DNA from: Hericium rajendrae
Taxonomy: Eukaryota; Basidiomycota; Agaricomycetes; Russulales; Hericiaceae
Direction: 5' to 3'
Length of the DNA stretch: 64,000 nt
Assembly (NCBI GenBank): GCA_033439255.1
Contig: CM065878.1
Location: forward strand, 3,906,001 to 3,970,000
The notes below the pieces were generated by a model, which was not told the DNA's origin, did no database searches, and saw nothing but the letters and a program-made list of their open reading frames with translations. Both the position numbers and the translations under genes were made by a program. Below, one piece after another: positions 21,314-33,900 of the stretch (the first letter of the stretch is position 1; each line of letters starts with the position of its first letter).

Positions 21314-24300
21314 TTATTTGCGCCGCGTGTGCTCGCGCTCGGGCTTTGGCTCGACAGTCAGGTTCCCTTGATTCCCGTTACCATTAGGTGAGAGTGCGCT
21401 CTGCTATTTCCGACGTTAAAGTTCGGAGGTCATACTATCCAATGACCCTGTGCCTCCCTGACCTGTGTCCAGGAACTCACGGAACCGCGCGCACTATCAC
21501 TATCAATCTCCACACTAGAGGTTGCAGGAACGCGACACCCTGTCTTGGTGCGTTGTGTTGCGAATTCGCATCCAACAAGCTGTTTTTGTGGTGTTCTCAA
21601 TTTGCACAATGGACCGCGCAAAACGATCGCACCATGAATCTGATTACTTGCGGCACATCTTCGCAGAGATCGGGCCCTCCTTCCATCCGCGACCTGGCCG
21701 AGACTGGCGCTGATTATCTTGTGGGTTGCCGTTGGCGACGTCGACGTCAGCAGTTGCGGTCATCGCTAGCTCATTCAAGATCAGGGCTTGGATACGAAAG
21801 AATACGAAAGATCATACGCGGCTACGCGACCCCGATTGCTCCGTCACTGGAGAGGAACCGATACTGCCTCGCCTCGATGCTGGTGCAGATCCTAGGCCGC
21901 CAGCGGCCGGCCGGCTATCGAGAATGTAACGAACCGGGAACCCTGTCTTTGTATTTGACCAACGGACTCAAACAGATGCATTCTGATGCAGGCCTGATGG
22001 TTTAGGATGCTGATAGCATTTTGCTATATTGCCCTGCCTCGCCGCCAAACGGGAGCAATACAGCACGTTTCGTCGCTACGCATGGACGATACGACTGACG
22101 CCGCAGGATCTGCGCCACCCAGCGCTTTCCTGCATACGACTGTTGTACTCGGGCGCACAGGCCCTCGAATTCGTACAGCTTCATCTCGCGACGGTACCAA
22201 CTCCGCCGCACGTGTACGTGCCCACTCGCAACAGCCCACCTTCCATGCACACCGTTGTCAGACTGCCGCCCGCACCCCACAAGCGCCTTCCTAATTTGCC
22301 GCAGATCTCCATTCCTGCTTCTTGCACGGTTCTCGGACCCGAACACAAGGCCGTGCCTCGCAACCCTCCCCAAGTCCCGTCCTCCGACCAGCCCTTACCC
22401 CAGCCCGTGATGGTACCGTGATGTAATCGCATGCATGCGCGCCGCTACGTCCAGGCCCGCACTTGCTGGCACCGATCTAATCAAGACTACAAATCTTCCG
22501 ATCGTATAAGAAAACGCGCCGTAGGCTTTATATTCCGTAATCGCTCGGTCTGTGCCGCCCTCGACTGTCCTGTCCCGCCATGTGGGTCCGGCTCGCGCCA
22601 ACATGAATTACTTACTCCTGCGGCACGACCAATGCGCCTGATCTCGCGTGCACGCGACTCTATTTTACGCGTGGACCGCCAGCCCCGTATGGCAGCGGCT
22701 TTCCCGGGCGCGGGTCGCGCCTGCGTTCTAGCACTGAATATGTTCCTCGCTCGGCGGGAGTGCCGCTTTGGGCCTCTGGGCATTTGTGCTGGATCGCATC
22801 CGGCGGCTGCACGCGCTGTGGTGGTAGCCGATATGCGGACGCGCAAGTCCACGCGCGCGGGTCTAGCCGGATGGACATCTGCGGAGTTGCTGCAGGGTGT
22901 GCAGGAAGGCAGGAGGATGTTTATTGTGGTGCGTTCTAGACCGAGGCCGCCCGCAAACCAATCAAGCTCAGGCTCTGACCACGACAGAAGATGAGCGTCG
23001 ATAAGCCAGATCTGCTAGGATCTGCTCGAATGAGTGTGCCTCTTACTGCGTACTGGCCGGCCTGGCGCTGCCGTTTTCGAGTGGTTCCGGGGCGCGGTAT
23101 GCCCGTATGATTGATCTTTCGATGATGTGTTGTGGTCCGTGTGCGCTTCGCAGAACGCGGTTACCGTTCTATTCTGTTCTGTTTTGTTCGGGCACTTTCC
23201 TAGGACCCGCGCAGGCCCGGATGCGTGCGTCTTCCGTGATAGATATGTAGATAGATTCCGTTCCATTCCAGCTATCGCTGCAGCGTGGCCCGTGAGACGA
23301 CGTGTCGAAACAGATGCCTTCGTGGCCTTCGCATAAGCACGTCCGCTTCCGCTTTGGGCGGCATCAGCGCCTGCATCGGGAAAAGCACATCAGCTTGGGA
23401 GCCGCCAGCGACGCGCACAGTCCGCCGTCGGAGATGAACACTGCGTCCATAAACCAGGCCATACTTGGTACCCGCTAGGACTGGAGTGCTGGAGCCTTCA
23501 CTGGCGCTCCAGAGTTCATAGTTGTGTCTGGAACCCACGCCCGGCTGTCAGACTGCTGTATGGCGTCGAAACGGGGGATCATGGCCACTCTAACGTACGT
23601 GCGCGGGTCTTCACGTCTTCACGCCCGTAACGTAGTGTTCTGATAGCGTCCTAATGTACGTGGCTGGCCGCGGTAAGGCGTTAGTTACTACAGTCCGCGG
23701 AACGTTAACAGTTACATACGCTACTGTAACCTAATGCTGATAGTGACTGACTGGGTTACATACCCCGGCGGGCTCGTGCGAGCCCGTGCACGTAACGGCG
23801 ATCGCTGGAAAATGACAACGATCTGTCGGCCGAGGTGATGTCTTCGTCAGCCAACAAACTGACTATGTTTATACGTTCTGCGATGTTCTGCCCCATTCTG
23901 CCATACAGCAAATTTCTGCGGGGGCCCCTGCAGGCCCTGAGCGGACACGATGCCATCTAGTGACGAATTAACGGATGTGCCGGCGCCCTTCAAGTGAAAT
24001 TGGCAGAGGAGCGAGAGTTTTCGAGGCTGCGCTGGAAAATCATGGGCGCGACGGGGGCCACAAAAAATGAAATGGAGCGCAGCGGGTGTACATACTTGGC
24101 CCTGGCATCGTCGTTCATCTTGCCCGAGCCGGCTGAGCAAGAGCAGCAAATTATCAGATGCACTGTGCGCATAGTGGCGATCATATTGACACGCAGCGGG
24201 GGCCGCGTGTGTACACTGACTGGCGTATAGTGCAAGGGCCATCGCTGCATTCGTCGTCGACAGCGGATTCGCAGGGCCTGCGATTGCGAGCGTAGCAGGG

Positions 24301-25270
24301 CACGCGTTCGGATGTGGCGTCTGAGCGAGGCGATGGCCACATGGGAGCGAGGCGAGCAGTCGCCTCGCCCATGCGTTTTGATCCGCGCGGCGGGATTCGA
24401 CGCGGTCACGCTTCTAATTAACGCGTCTGTCACGTGTACGGCGAGATGCGTCTTGCTATCGCCGGCAGTTTTCAATTGGATATGGTGGGCTTTGGCCGAG
24501 AATGAAGGGGTCCGAGGCACGTCTGTGACGGAAGCTTGCTGCTGGCCGAAGCACCGTGTCACCCTGCGCGCGAGCGTCGCATTCTCACAGTGGGACGAGA
24601 CTTCGATTCCGCATACACCAGCTCTCCTGCGCCTTGGAAGCGCTGCACACTTATTACAGTACGATCACAATAGATCGGCCTCTGTCCGCAGGCAGACTTG
24701 AGATGAGCGCGGGCTTGTCTGTCATGGGCACGGCAAGTGCGGTGGGCCATAGTCTCAGATTGATATGGAAGTCAAGGAGATTCGACGTCCTTCCACACCG
24801 GTCGGGGAAGCGATTTCGAAACAAATATATCACGATGACATTTGTGTTGGTGCGGTGCGATGGTAACTTACGGCGCAGGCGCGGGAGGCTTCTGTTTTTC
24901 CAGGCATCGCGGCGGCGCGGGCGGATTGGGATTTGCGCGAAAACGGCGGGGCGGGCGATTCGCAGATGCATCGGAGATCACATCAAGACAATACGAGAAC
25001 GGGCGCACGCTGATCAGTGGAGGACAAAGGGAAAGAGCGGCGGATGGCCGATCAGCAGTTTCAGTTTCAGTTGGCGGGCCCAATTGAGGATAGAATTGGG
25101 AGGAGTTGAAAAAGAAGCTCGGAGCGGGAGAATACAATCACGATGGAGGGAAACATAGGAGAAGATAGAATAAGATTGATGGACAAAGGGAGAGCAGGGA
25201 GAGACAAGCGAGGAGATGGAATAAGGATGTCGAAGGTGGTAACGAGGTGGCCTTCTGAGAGGAGTAAGAC

Positions 25271-25556
25271 CTGGACCAGGTGTTCCTTGGCTGGGAGAGA
25301 GACCAGATTCGGCGTCGGGCAAGACAAAAGCTTGTTAGAGGACGAGGCAGGAGGGGGGCGTGGGAGAGCAGATTCTGATGTAAGATGCCATATAGGGGTG
25401 GCACTGGAGACAAGATAATGGGGAATGGACCAGGTGTTCCCTGGAGACCAATTCGGCGTCGGGCAAGACAAAAGCTTGTTCAGGAGGAGGGCGTGGGAGA
25501 GCAGAGTCTGATGTAAGATGCCATATAGGGGTGGCACTGGGGACAAGATAATGGGG
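25271..25556. repeat. Imperfect tandem duplication, units of about 158 and 128 bp
   Basis: Unit 1 (25271-25428) and unit 2 (25429-25556) both begin gaccaggtgttcc and share ttcggcgtcgggcaagacaa, the block atgccatataggggtggcac, and acaagataatggggaat. Unit 2 lacks about 30 bp in two places. They lie about 290 bp upstream of the cyclin start and may be part of its promoter. Confidence 0.85.
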
Positions 25557-25843
25557 AATCCCCTGGAAAATCCCCGTGCCGGGGGTGCCGTGAGGTGAGG
25601 CGGGACGAGTTGGAGATCTGAGGGGGATCTGTCGGGTTGACGGAGGACGGGTTGACGGAGGCAAAGCAAAGCGTCATGCACGCCAACTGTTCTTGCGGCA
25701 TCCTCTACGATACGTCTCTAACCGGAAAAATGCTGCATATCCTTCAGTTTTTTTCGTTCACTCCTCCTCTTTATTGTCATGTCCCACTTGTTCAAATATC
25801 CTCCCTTTCTACCCTTCTCCCTCACTAATTCTCCCTTGCCATC

Positions 25844-27814
25844 ATGAATGCAACTCTCCCATCCCTCCCGACTGAACTCCTTTCCACCTGGGCTGCATGG
25901 CGGCCACTCGACGCCCTCACGCCCCCGCTGTCCGCCCCGCCCCGCCGCCTCCCCAGCATCGCACACTTCGACCGCGCCCTCTCGCGCATGTCGCCATGTA
26001 CGCGCCACACGTCTCTGCACCGCAACTCAGCTAATACGTCTTCAGCAGGCATACTAAACGACGCGTCCCCATCACGCCTGCGCGAGCCTCCGCCGCGGTT
26101 ACCTCCTGTGCAAGCTCCCGCCTACGCGCCGCCCGAGGTCGCGCACCCTCTCACGCCCGAACCGACTCCCGAGCCCGTCGTCGAGGACTGGTTCAGCGAG
26201 TCGCGGCACTGGTCTGCCCACTTTCTCGCAGAAAAGACGTGCGAGATGATCTGTTACCTGTGGTTCTCAAAGTCGTCTACTACACCCAGTCCTACCACCC
26301 GTCACAATTATTCGCCTCCGCTATCCTACTTCCCGCATCGTAATTCAAAAACAGCGTGGCTTCAGTTCTCCGTTTCGTCCGTTTTCGTCCAATTCATGCA
26401 GAAGCTCCTCGAGACGACCCAAGTCAGCCAATCCGTCATCGTTCTTTCCCTTCACTACATCTATCGGCTCAAAGAGCATAATTGCTTCACCGTTCCTTGC
26501 CCGGGGAGCGAGTTCCGCGTCGCTGTCGCGGGTCTTATGCTCGCAAACAAGTTTGTTGACGAGTACGTATGACGTCTTATATTTCACGCGTACTTACTGA
26601 CATGTGACCGCAGTAACACATACACGAACAAGACGTGGTCAGAGGTGTCGGGAATTGGGTTGCCGGAGGTGAATAAGATGGAGAGGGAGTTTCTGGCCGG
26701 TGTTGACTTCGACCTCTACGTCGACAAGCCGACGTATGACGCGTGGGTGAATCTGCTGAAGGGTTTGGTCATGGCAAAGGAGAAAGACGGTCGTTATTGG
26801 CGCAACTCGCGTCAGATGCCACGCTTGGCCGGTGTATCGAAGCCAGCGGCGTCTCTGGCAGCTGCTCACCCTCGCTCCGCAAAGCCTCAGCGCGCCCGCT
26901 CAACTTCGCCCTCGCAGTGGTCTCGTCGCTGCAATCCTGTGGTTCAGTCGGCCCAATACCGTTCGCCGATGATGTCCATGGATTCCGACTCGCCCCTGCG
27001 CCTGGGTTACAAGCGAAGCGCCGTCGACGCGTTCTCACCCACGTCCGCCACGTTCGACGCGGGAAGGCCCGCAAAGAAGGCTTTATCCCTTTCCCTTGAG
27101 ATCCCGGAATCATTGAGACCAGTCGGGCCACACTCATATTCTTTATCTGAACCCTTGGGCTCGTTTTCCAAACTTTCCCTCGGAAGCTCTCCCGCTTCGC
27201 ACGGCCCTACGGAGAATGTTGCAGTGCATGGTCCACCGTCTTCCGCCCGGCACGTTTCGCCTCAAACTTTGGTGACCGCATATCGATTGGATCCCACTAA
27301 ACCGAGAGCGCCTCCGCAGGTACGTTGCGTTTCAATTCCTTGTGAGATGTTCCGGCTGATATTGATTGTTTGGCAGAACCTCTACTTCTATTCTCTAGCC
27401 TGTTCGCCCTTGGCAGAAGACACGCGGTCACGAAAGGGCCGTTTGCGGTATCACCAGCCGCCCGCGTCTTCTGCGCCTTCGAACTACGCATACATGCCTC
27501 CGCGGCCCACGAACTTCGTTGTCCAATCTGCTTCAGCAAGCCCCCGTGATATTCACACCACGCTGCCTCCGGTTCTTCCTCCCGGCACGTGGGCTGATCA
27601 CGGCTTAAACGCCGTCAGCCATTATGAGGCCCCTGCTTCGCGAACGTACGAAGCGCAGGAGCCAGTACAGGACGCGCGTGATCCTGTGGATGGCTCTGTG
27701 CCCTCAGCGCCGTTCGCTAATGCGGGTCCACCCGGGGTGCACTTCTATCCCACTCCTGTACCGCAACGATCTTCCCCTGATGACTACTATTGGCGCCGCG
27801 GACGCCGTCTATAA
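25844..27814 (+). CDS. PHO80-type (PCL) cyclin
   Basis: It starts with MNATLPSLPTELL. Probable introns are 25998-26045 (48 nt, in frame), 26563-26613 (required) and 27320-27376 (57 nt, in frame); the stop TAA is at 27812-27814. The cyclin box spans roughly residues 110-250 with typical Pho80/Pcl motifs: KTCEMICYLWF, FVQFMQKLLETTQVSQSVI, VLSLHYIYRLK, FRVAVAGLMLANKFVDD, NTYTNKTWSEVSGI and MEREFLAGVDFDLYV. Such cyclins partner Pho85-like kinases in phosphate, cell-cycle or polarity control. A low-complexity stretch of about 30 residues between YLWFS and the second cyclin helix (STTPSPTTRHNYSPP...) is longer than usual and may hide an intron. The long C-terminal tail is Ser/Pro-rich and probably disordered. 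Confidence 0.88.
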
Positions 27815-30800
27815 TTATTGTTTCATGTACTTGCATTGCATTCCGCATTCTTCCTCGTTTTGGGCATTTTTACGCTACGACATGAGAGTTCTTCCCGTTT
27901 CGCACTGTCTAATTTTATTGGCATCACACAGTCGCTCATCACGCACGCACATCCATCCATCCGTACATCCATACATCCATACACTCTAGCTTCGTTCTGC
28001 ATATGGACCTACCAACCGTATCTGCATGTCATAGAACATGAATCGCTGTATCAATCTTCGCACTCCCTACAATACATACCCTCGACCAGCCTCAATACAT
28101 CACCCGTTCGCGGCCGTCCCGCGCATCCATCGCAGGCAATCTGACGCGTCAATATGGCTTGTTCGGTAGCACGGTTCAGAAGACGCTGATTCTGTGTCGC
28201 CGTGCAAGGTATATGCGTGAGTCAACGCGATGTGATACCCGTACCATTTGCAAGTCGCGCGGCCGCTAGCCCATCGCGTGCATCGCCATTTCTGTTTCTG
28301 ACTGGAACGACGCCAGCGGATAGGCACGCGCCACCGAGGTGCACGCTGCGCTGGGTCTGGGCGTCGGCTGCTGTAGGGCTGAAATAACTTGCTGAGTTCA
28401 CTTCGTATAATTGCGGGTTTTGGCGGTGGGCAAGGCCTGCCAGATCCGCACATGCACAGATGTATGCGCGGGCGGAGCCTCTTAGCTTCCGGCCATTGCC
28501 CGGTCCCTGTCGGCGGGCGATGCATCCGAAGCGCAAGGACGGCTGCAGGCGTCACAGTCGTTCGTGTCTTGCCTGAATCTTGTTCGCACTAGTGCTAGCC
28601 CCCCGAACGCAGCGCGAATAGGCAAATCGGGGCCACGGTCGCGTCCGATGGGTGGGTGTATCTGTCGCCAGTGCCTACTGCCGGTGCTGCGTATGTGGGA
28701 TCCAGAACAGAATCAGGCGCGATCGACAGCGCCGCCATCGCTGCCATGCAGAGATGAGATGCGTGTGTGGCCCGGATCTCGCGCCACTGTTTCTGCTCGG
28801 CGCGGCACATGTATTGAATGCATTGCAGTGCATGTATGGGCCCCTCCCGGCAGCAGGCGGCGACTGTATTCGGCGCGGAGACTGGGGCGTAGGTACGATA
28901 ACGCACACTCACGTACGCCGCGCTGGGTCGCGCGTCTACGGCCTCAGGGCAAGGTGACATAGGGTTCACAGGGATCAAGTTAGTCAATACAGAGGCGAGC
29001 CGGCCAAGCTAGCTGCATTTCAATTCGGGTAGATAGAAGAGGGGCAACGTATAGTGGGTCCTATCTTGTTTTGGTGCGCTGATCAGCCAGCCAGGGCTGC
29101 GCGAGTGCCGCACGCTATGACAGATTGCGAGCATGTGCGCTGCGGAGACGCCCGCCAGGGACAGAAGTGCGCTTATGCAATTCACGAAGCTACAGTGGTG
29201 GCCTCAGGGTGCGCGGCAGAATATTATATGTGGCGTAAGTGGATAGAGATGCTGCAGAGCGCATCACAAACTGAATTAGCAGGGCAGTCGCTACGGGCGT
29301 GGAGGACAATTGTCTGACAGGTAGATCCGAGGATGTCGATGTCTGGCTGGATCTGGAGCTATGCACAGAATGAGACGAGAAGGACAGGCGGATGATATAC
29401 GGACAGCGATCAAACGACACGGGCGACGCGAGAGCGTCCGGACTTACGGTGATGTGCATCAGATGAGACGCAGCGCGGGGAATTTGCGCTCGCTGGCCGG
29501 GCAATGTCGTGCGTGCGCTTCCACGGCCGCTGCACGGAGGCGTCAATCACTCGATTTGACGGGCGACCTGGAGACGAGCAGGAGGCAATAGCGTGGAGTC
29601 TGTGCGGATGCGGGAAGCGCATGACGCATCCCACACGTAGCTCGGATTTCGCTCGCGAAGGTCGCCGCGAAGTCGCATCACGTCATAGACTGAACCTTAC
29701 CATACCGCCGCGCGAAGTCGAGTACAGCGAGGTTACGAAGCGGGTGATTGCGGTGATTGGGTGCGGACGAATGGGGATCGCGAAGGGCGTCCATAGTCCA
29801 TAGTGGCACGGTGTGAGATCACTGGGACTCGGACTCGGACGGACGGCCTTGCGGTGCTCACGTAAGAGGGAAGTTGCATCTGCGGGTGCGATAGCGATGG
29901 AAGTGCGATCAGAGGGGACCGGCAGGGACAGACGACATACATAACGTGATATTGACATACTGGCCATCGCCGAATACGGTACAGTGCCGGTCCAGCGCGA
30001 CTCGCAGCGGGACGGACACCGCCGCCCATACGAGGTCACGCTATCCTCAGAGCGATAAGAATGAGTGATTGCGAACGCCATGGTGGTTATGAGCACGAAG
30101 ACAAACGAAACCTCCATCAGATCTACGCCAGCTGCGAATGGTTTGAATCTGCGGATGTGCTGGCGCTGTCACGGTTCCTCTCGCGTTCCTGCTGGGCTGC
30201 AAACTCCGCTTGCAGACGCGACATATTGGCCGTTAGGAAACCTTGAGTGAAGTAATACCCTGCGAGAACGCCCGCGACTGTTTGGAGATGGGAACAGTCA
30301 GCACGAAGGTCAACCGGAACGCGGGTTGGACGGTCGAGGTGGGTATCCCGTGGCTATTTGAAGTCCGCTGCATTGAGATAAATTACTTACGGAGGCCGGA
30401 GGCTAACGACGCATTCCGATTCATCTTCATGCGATTGCTAAGGATGGCTATTCATGGCACATATTTAGACTCTTTGCTCGTGGAACGCGAATCGGCTGAC
30501 CTCCAAGTAAACCTGAGGTGAGGCCGGCAAAAGCCCCATCCCTGCGAGCATTCTGGAAGAACGCATGCAATTAGCAGATCTTGTCTCAAGTTGGTCAATT
30601 TGAACGTACTTGGGTTGCCCTCTCCACCGCTTTGGTGGGTATATTCTCGGTAAGTAAGGAGACAGGTGGTGCAGACATCAGATAGAAGGAGTTGGTCGAG
30701 GTCCAAGGTGGTCGTGTGGACGCACGTCACTGCGTCAGTGGCTGGCCGCCGCTCCTCGCCGCGCCCCTCGGCGACGCGTCCCGTCACAAGTCTCGCACGC

Positions 30801-30905
30801 TGTGACCGTGTTACAACCCTCTCTGACCGCGACCGTCATCTGCCTCGCGTTTTCGTCTCTGCACCGGTCCAAGCACATACCTCGAACTTACCCATTTTCG
30901 TCGCA
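27815..30905. other. Gene-poor region, 3.1 kb
   Basis: No supportable gene. It contains an ATCC-type microsatellite at 27950-27984. Short frames on both strands lack domains. The final 200 bp form the promoter of the SPO22-like gene, pyrimidine-rich near 30830-30860. Confidence 0.5.
27950..27984. repeat. Microsatellite (ATCC/CATA)n
   Basis: Repeated atccatccat and tacatccatacatccat units. Confidence 0.85.
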
Positions 30906-33900
30906 ATGTCTTCCAAGAAGAGAAAGGCGCCCTCATCAGATTATCAGAGAACTTACGAGTCGATACAAGGTCCGTACCTATTGGAATATGCGCTGATTGT
31001 GTACCGCTAGTGCTCAAAGAGATCCGATGCTAGACCTTCTTGTGAAGATCAAGCCTAGGCTCCCCAAGTCGAGTCAAGCTACGTCCGACCCTGTTCTTGT
31101 AGCCGATCTCTTCGAGCTGTCTGCCCTGGCGGAGAAACTCGCGCTCCAGCGCCCGAAGTCAAGTACGGAATGGCAGGCTGTGGCAGACACACTGGATCGA
31201 GAGGGTGCAATCTCTTTTCCGCATCTCGCGGAGCATAAACTTACTTCAGAGTGCTGTCCTAGGGACCCACCTTTGGAATGAATCAAGCTCCGTTCGTCCG
31301 GGGTTAGATGATCAGATAACTACTGAAATTGCTGCTCGTACGTATTTCGCACGACCATTCTTGATGGAGCCGTTCTCATCACTGTGGCCTCGTGTCCTCC
31401 ATCACCTAAAGTAAGGCTGGCTGGATTCCGTCTGATTGAAGCAGGACTTCCGAGCAACCGCAATGCGGAAGGCAAGCACAATACCTTCCATGAGCTAGCA
31501 GAGACTCACGCCACGCTGCGCTCTTCTCGCTTAGTGGTGATTCACATGCTGCAATTAGCGAGCAAGACAGGAACAACGCACGCCGGTGAGGCTACCATCT
31601 TGATCATCCCTTGTTTTCTAGCCATGGTGGAGCGCGCAAGAACATGCTTTGTTGTTCCCCATTGATGCCAGACCAACACTGACCGGCATGTTTCAGAGAT
31701 AGGCAGATTTGACGTCGCTGCGAGCGTACTCGGATCTGCGGCCAAGGTACGCATCTCACGGGTCCGCGGTGGTCGCCATGCTGAGCCGAATGATTGTTAC
31801 CCGCTGTCTAAGTACGAAGAATGCCTCAGAAGCATGGATGATCCTCAACGCGTGTATCAACAATCGAAAGCCCAGGCAACCGTGGTGTATTACTGTGGCA
31901 GAATGGAAGCCGTAAGCCTCGTGCCCTTTCGTGGCATTTCGAACTCTCTCATCTATCATTTGCCGTATTGAGCCATTTCTTCCAGGCTTGGAAGGAGGGT
32001 AACGACAGCCTCGCCCACTATATGCTCCAAAATATCACCGGTAGGTAGCCGCCCTCATGTAGGGGTTCCGTATCCATTACTTCCCCACTCACCTGACCGC
32101 TAGAAAATGACAACGAGCGTCTCGCTTTGTTACCCGCCCGTGACGTACGTCTGCGATCTGTTCCCCCTTGCACGAACGTGATTATGAGCGATAGCGGCTG
32201 CCATGTAAGCGTGAACTGCTCGCAGCCAAGCTTCTGGATATCGGCAGATCACTCCTTGCGGGAGGAAGCCGTAATCACGGGGCGGACAGTGAAGGTACAA
32301 GGGCTCAAGAAGCGGTCAAGTGGATGCAGAAGGCGTTCGCCTTGGCCGAGCAGTTGGACGATGTCGCCACGGCCGGCGCGATGGAGCTGAAAGTAAACCG
32401 TGTAATCTTCCCTGTTGTTCGGCGTGCTAATTCTATCCGTTCCAGATGTCCATTCTCCGGAATCTGGGTGCGTTTTCGGCGCCAAAGTGGAGTCCGAACA
32501 GAGTTCCTGAGAATTTATCCAGCCAGAGCATATATTTCTTCCTCCGCTCAAGATCCCGAAAATCTTAGTCGCGCGGAAACTTCCATAAATGAGCTACTCA
32601 GTTCCATTGATGCTACCAACGATCAGGTAAGCCTTGTCGCCTCTTGCTCAGTGCTGCGACACGAGCTGCTTCTACCATACTCGCTCAGGGCAATGCCGAG
32701 AATCAGGAGCTTCGATGGGGGATGGTGGCAGTCCTGAAACGAAGAGAAGCAGGGGACAATGCCTTGCTGGAAGGTCGGCGAATCGTTACGTTCGGTGGTC
32801 TGAATTCGATCTGATTTCATCGTCTTGCGACGGTGCGCCGTCTATCAATACAGCCTTCAGGTCTATCGTTGATCACATGGAGTGGACCGAAGAAACCGTG
32901 ATTGAGTACGTCTAAATTGCCTGATTTCACCCTTGTCGGACCTTATTATTCGACAGAATAGTACGAGATTTGAAGACATTAGCTCATAGACGGTGCGACT
33001 CCATTCCATGGAAAGCCTCGGGTGCATCTCAGTTCTGATATCTAGGTCACTTGTTGTCGACATCCTACGACACTGCCTCCAACAAAGCTTGGAACGCGCT
33101 GGCCGTGCGGAGTCCTGCGTGGAGCATATCCTTCTCACGCTTATCACGCATTGCTCCAAAGACGAAGAGCACGGCAGGGCAATGCGCGATCTGAAAGCCG
33201 CGTTTGACCGTGAGCTTCTGTACGCATTGGTCTATCCGCTGGCTGACACGATTCGGTCACAGTTGTGAAGTCAGCTGAGTTCGATCTAATGAAGGAGCGC
33301 GCGACGGCATGCGTTATGGTTTGTTTTACGCGGTTCTTTGGAATTCCGTGTCATTAACGGTTCTGTCAGTTCTTATGGCGGACAGGTGAACGAGTGGTCA
33401 GCATGAAGCGTCACTCAGACGCCGCAGACTGGTTCTTAGCTGGGACACATACAATCTTCGGAAGCCTTTCTCCTGTCAGCACCAGCAGGTGTTTCAGGAA
33501 AGCGGCCTTATGTCATATGCAAGGGAGCGAGTACGCAAAGGCCTCAAATGTTATTCGCCAGTGTCCTGGAAGCGAAGCACCGAGCCATTACATCGCCCTC
33601 TTGGCCGCAGTAAAGCAAGGTGGGTGATTAGTCCCATGTAGGAAACGCTCGGAAACTGATGTGTGCCGAATCTATCCAGGGCTCGAAGATGAAGGTAGAA
33701 TAATCAAGACATAGCTTCATCTCATGTCTTTTCTGATGGCGGATCCTCAGCGATACAAGCTGTTAGAGCAATGGTTCAGGCCCAGAACTTCGATCGGAAG
33801 ATGTTACTTGTCGCCACTCGCCTTGCACATGAATCAGATCTCAAGACACTGCTTGTGAGCGTCCTCCAGGAACTACTCAAGTCTATTCAGGGTGGCGATG

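Larger units (their letters stand above)
20292..25843. other. Gene-poor region, 5.5 kb
   Basis: There is no gene with a recognisable domain. The longest clean frame is the 182-codon reading frame at 20765-21313 (minus), listed separately. A diverged tandem repeat at 25271-25556 lies just upstream of the cyclin gene. The rest shows scattered short frames with many stops, and the base composition is less GC-biased at third positions than in neighbouring genes. Confidence 0.55.

Noticed and set aside
21388-22005. 205-codon plus-strand frame
   Set aside because: No recognisable domain, no supporting splice or promoter signals; likely chance in a gene-poor tract.
22431-22994. 187-codon plus-strand frame
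   Set aside because: Arg/Ala-rich low-information sequence with no family resemblance.
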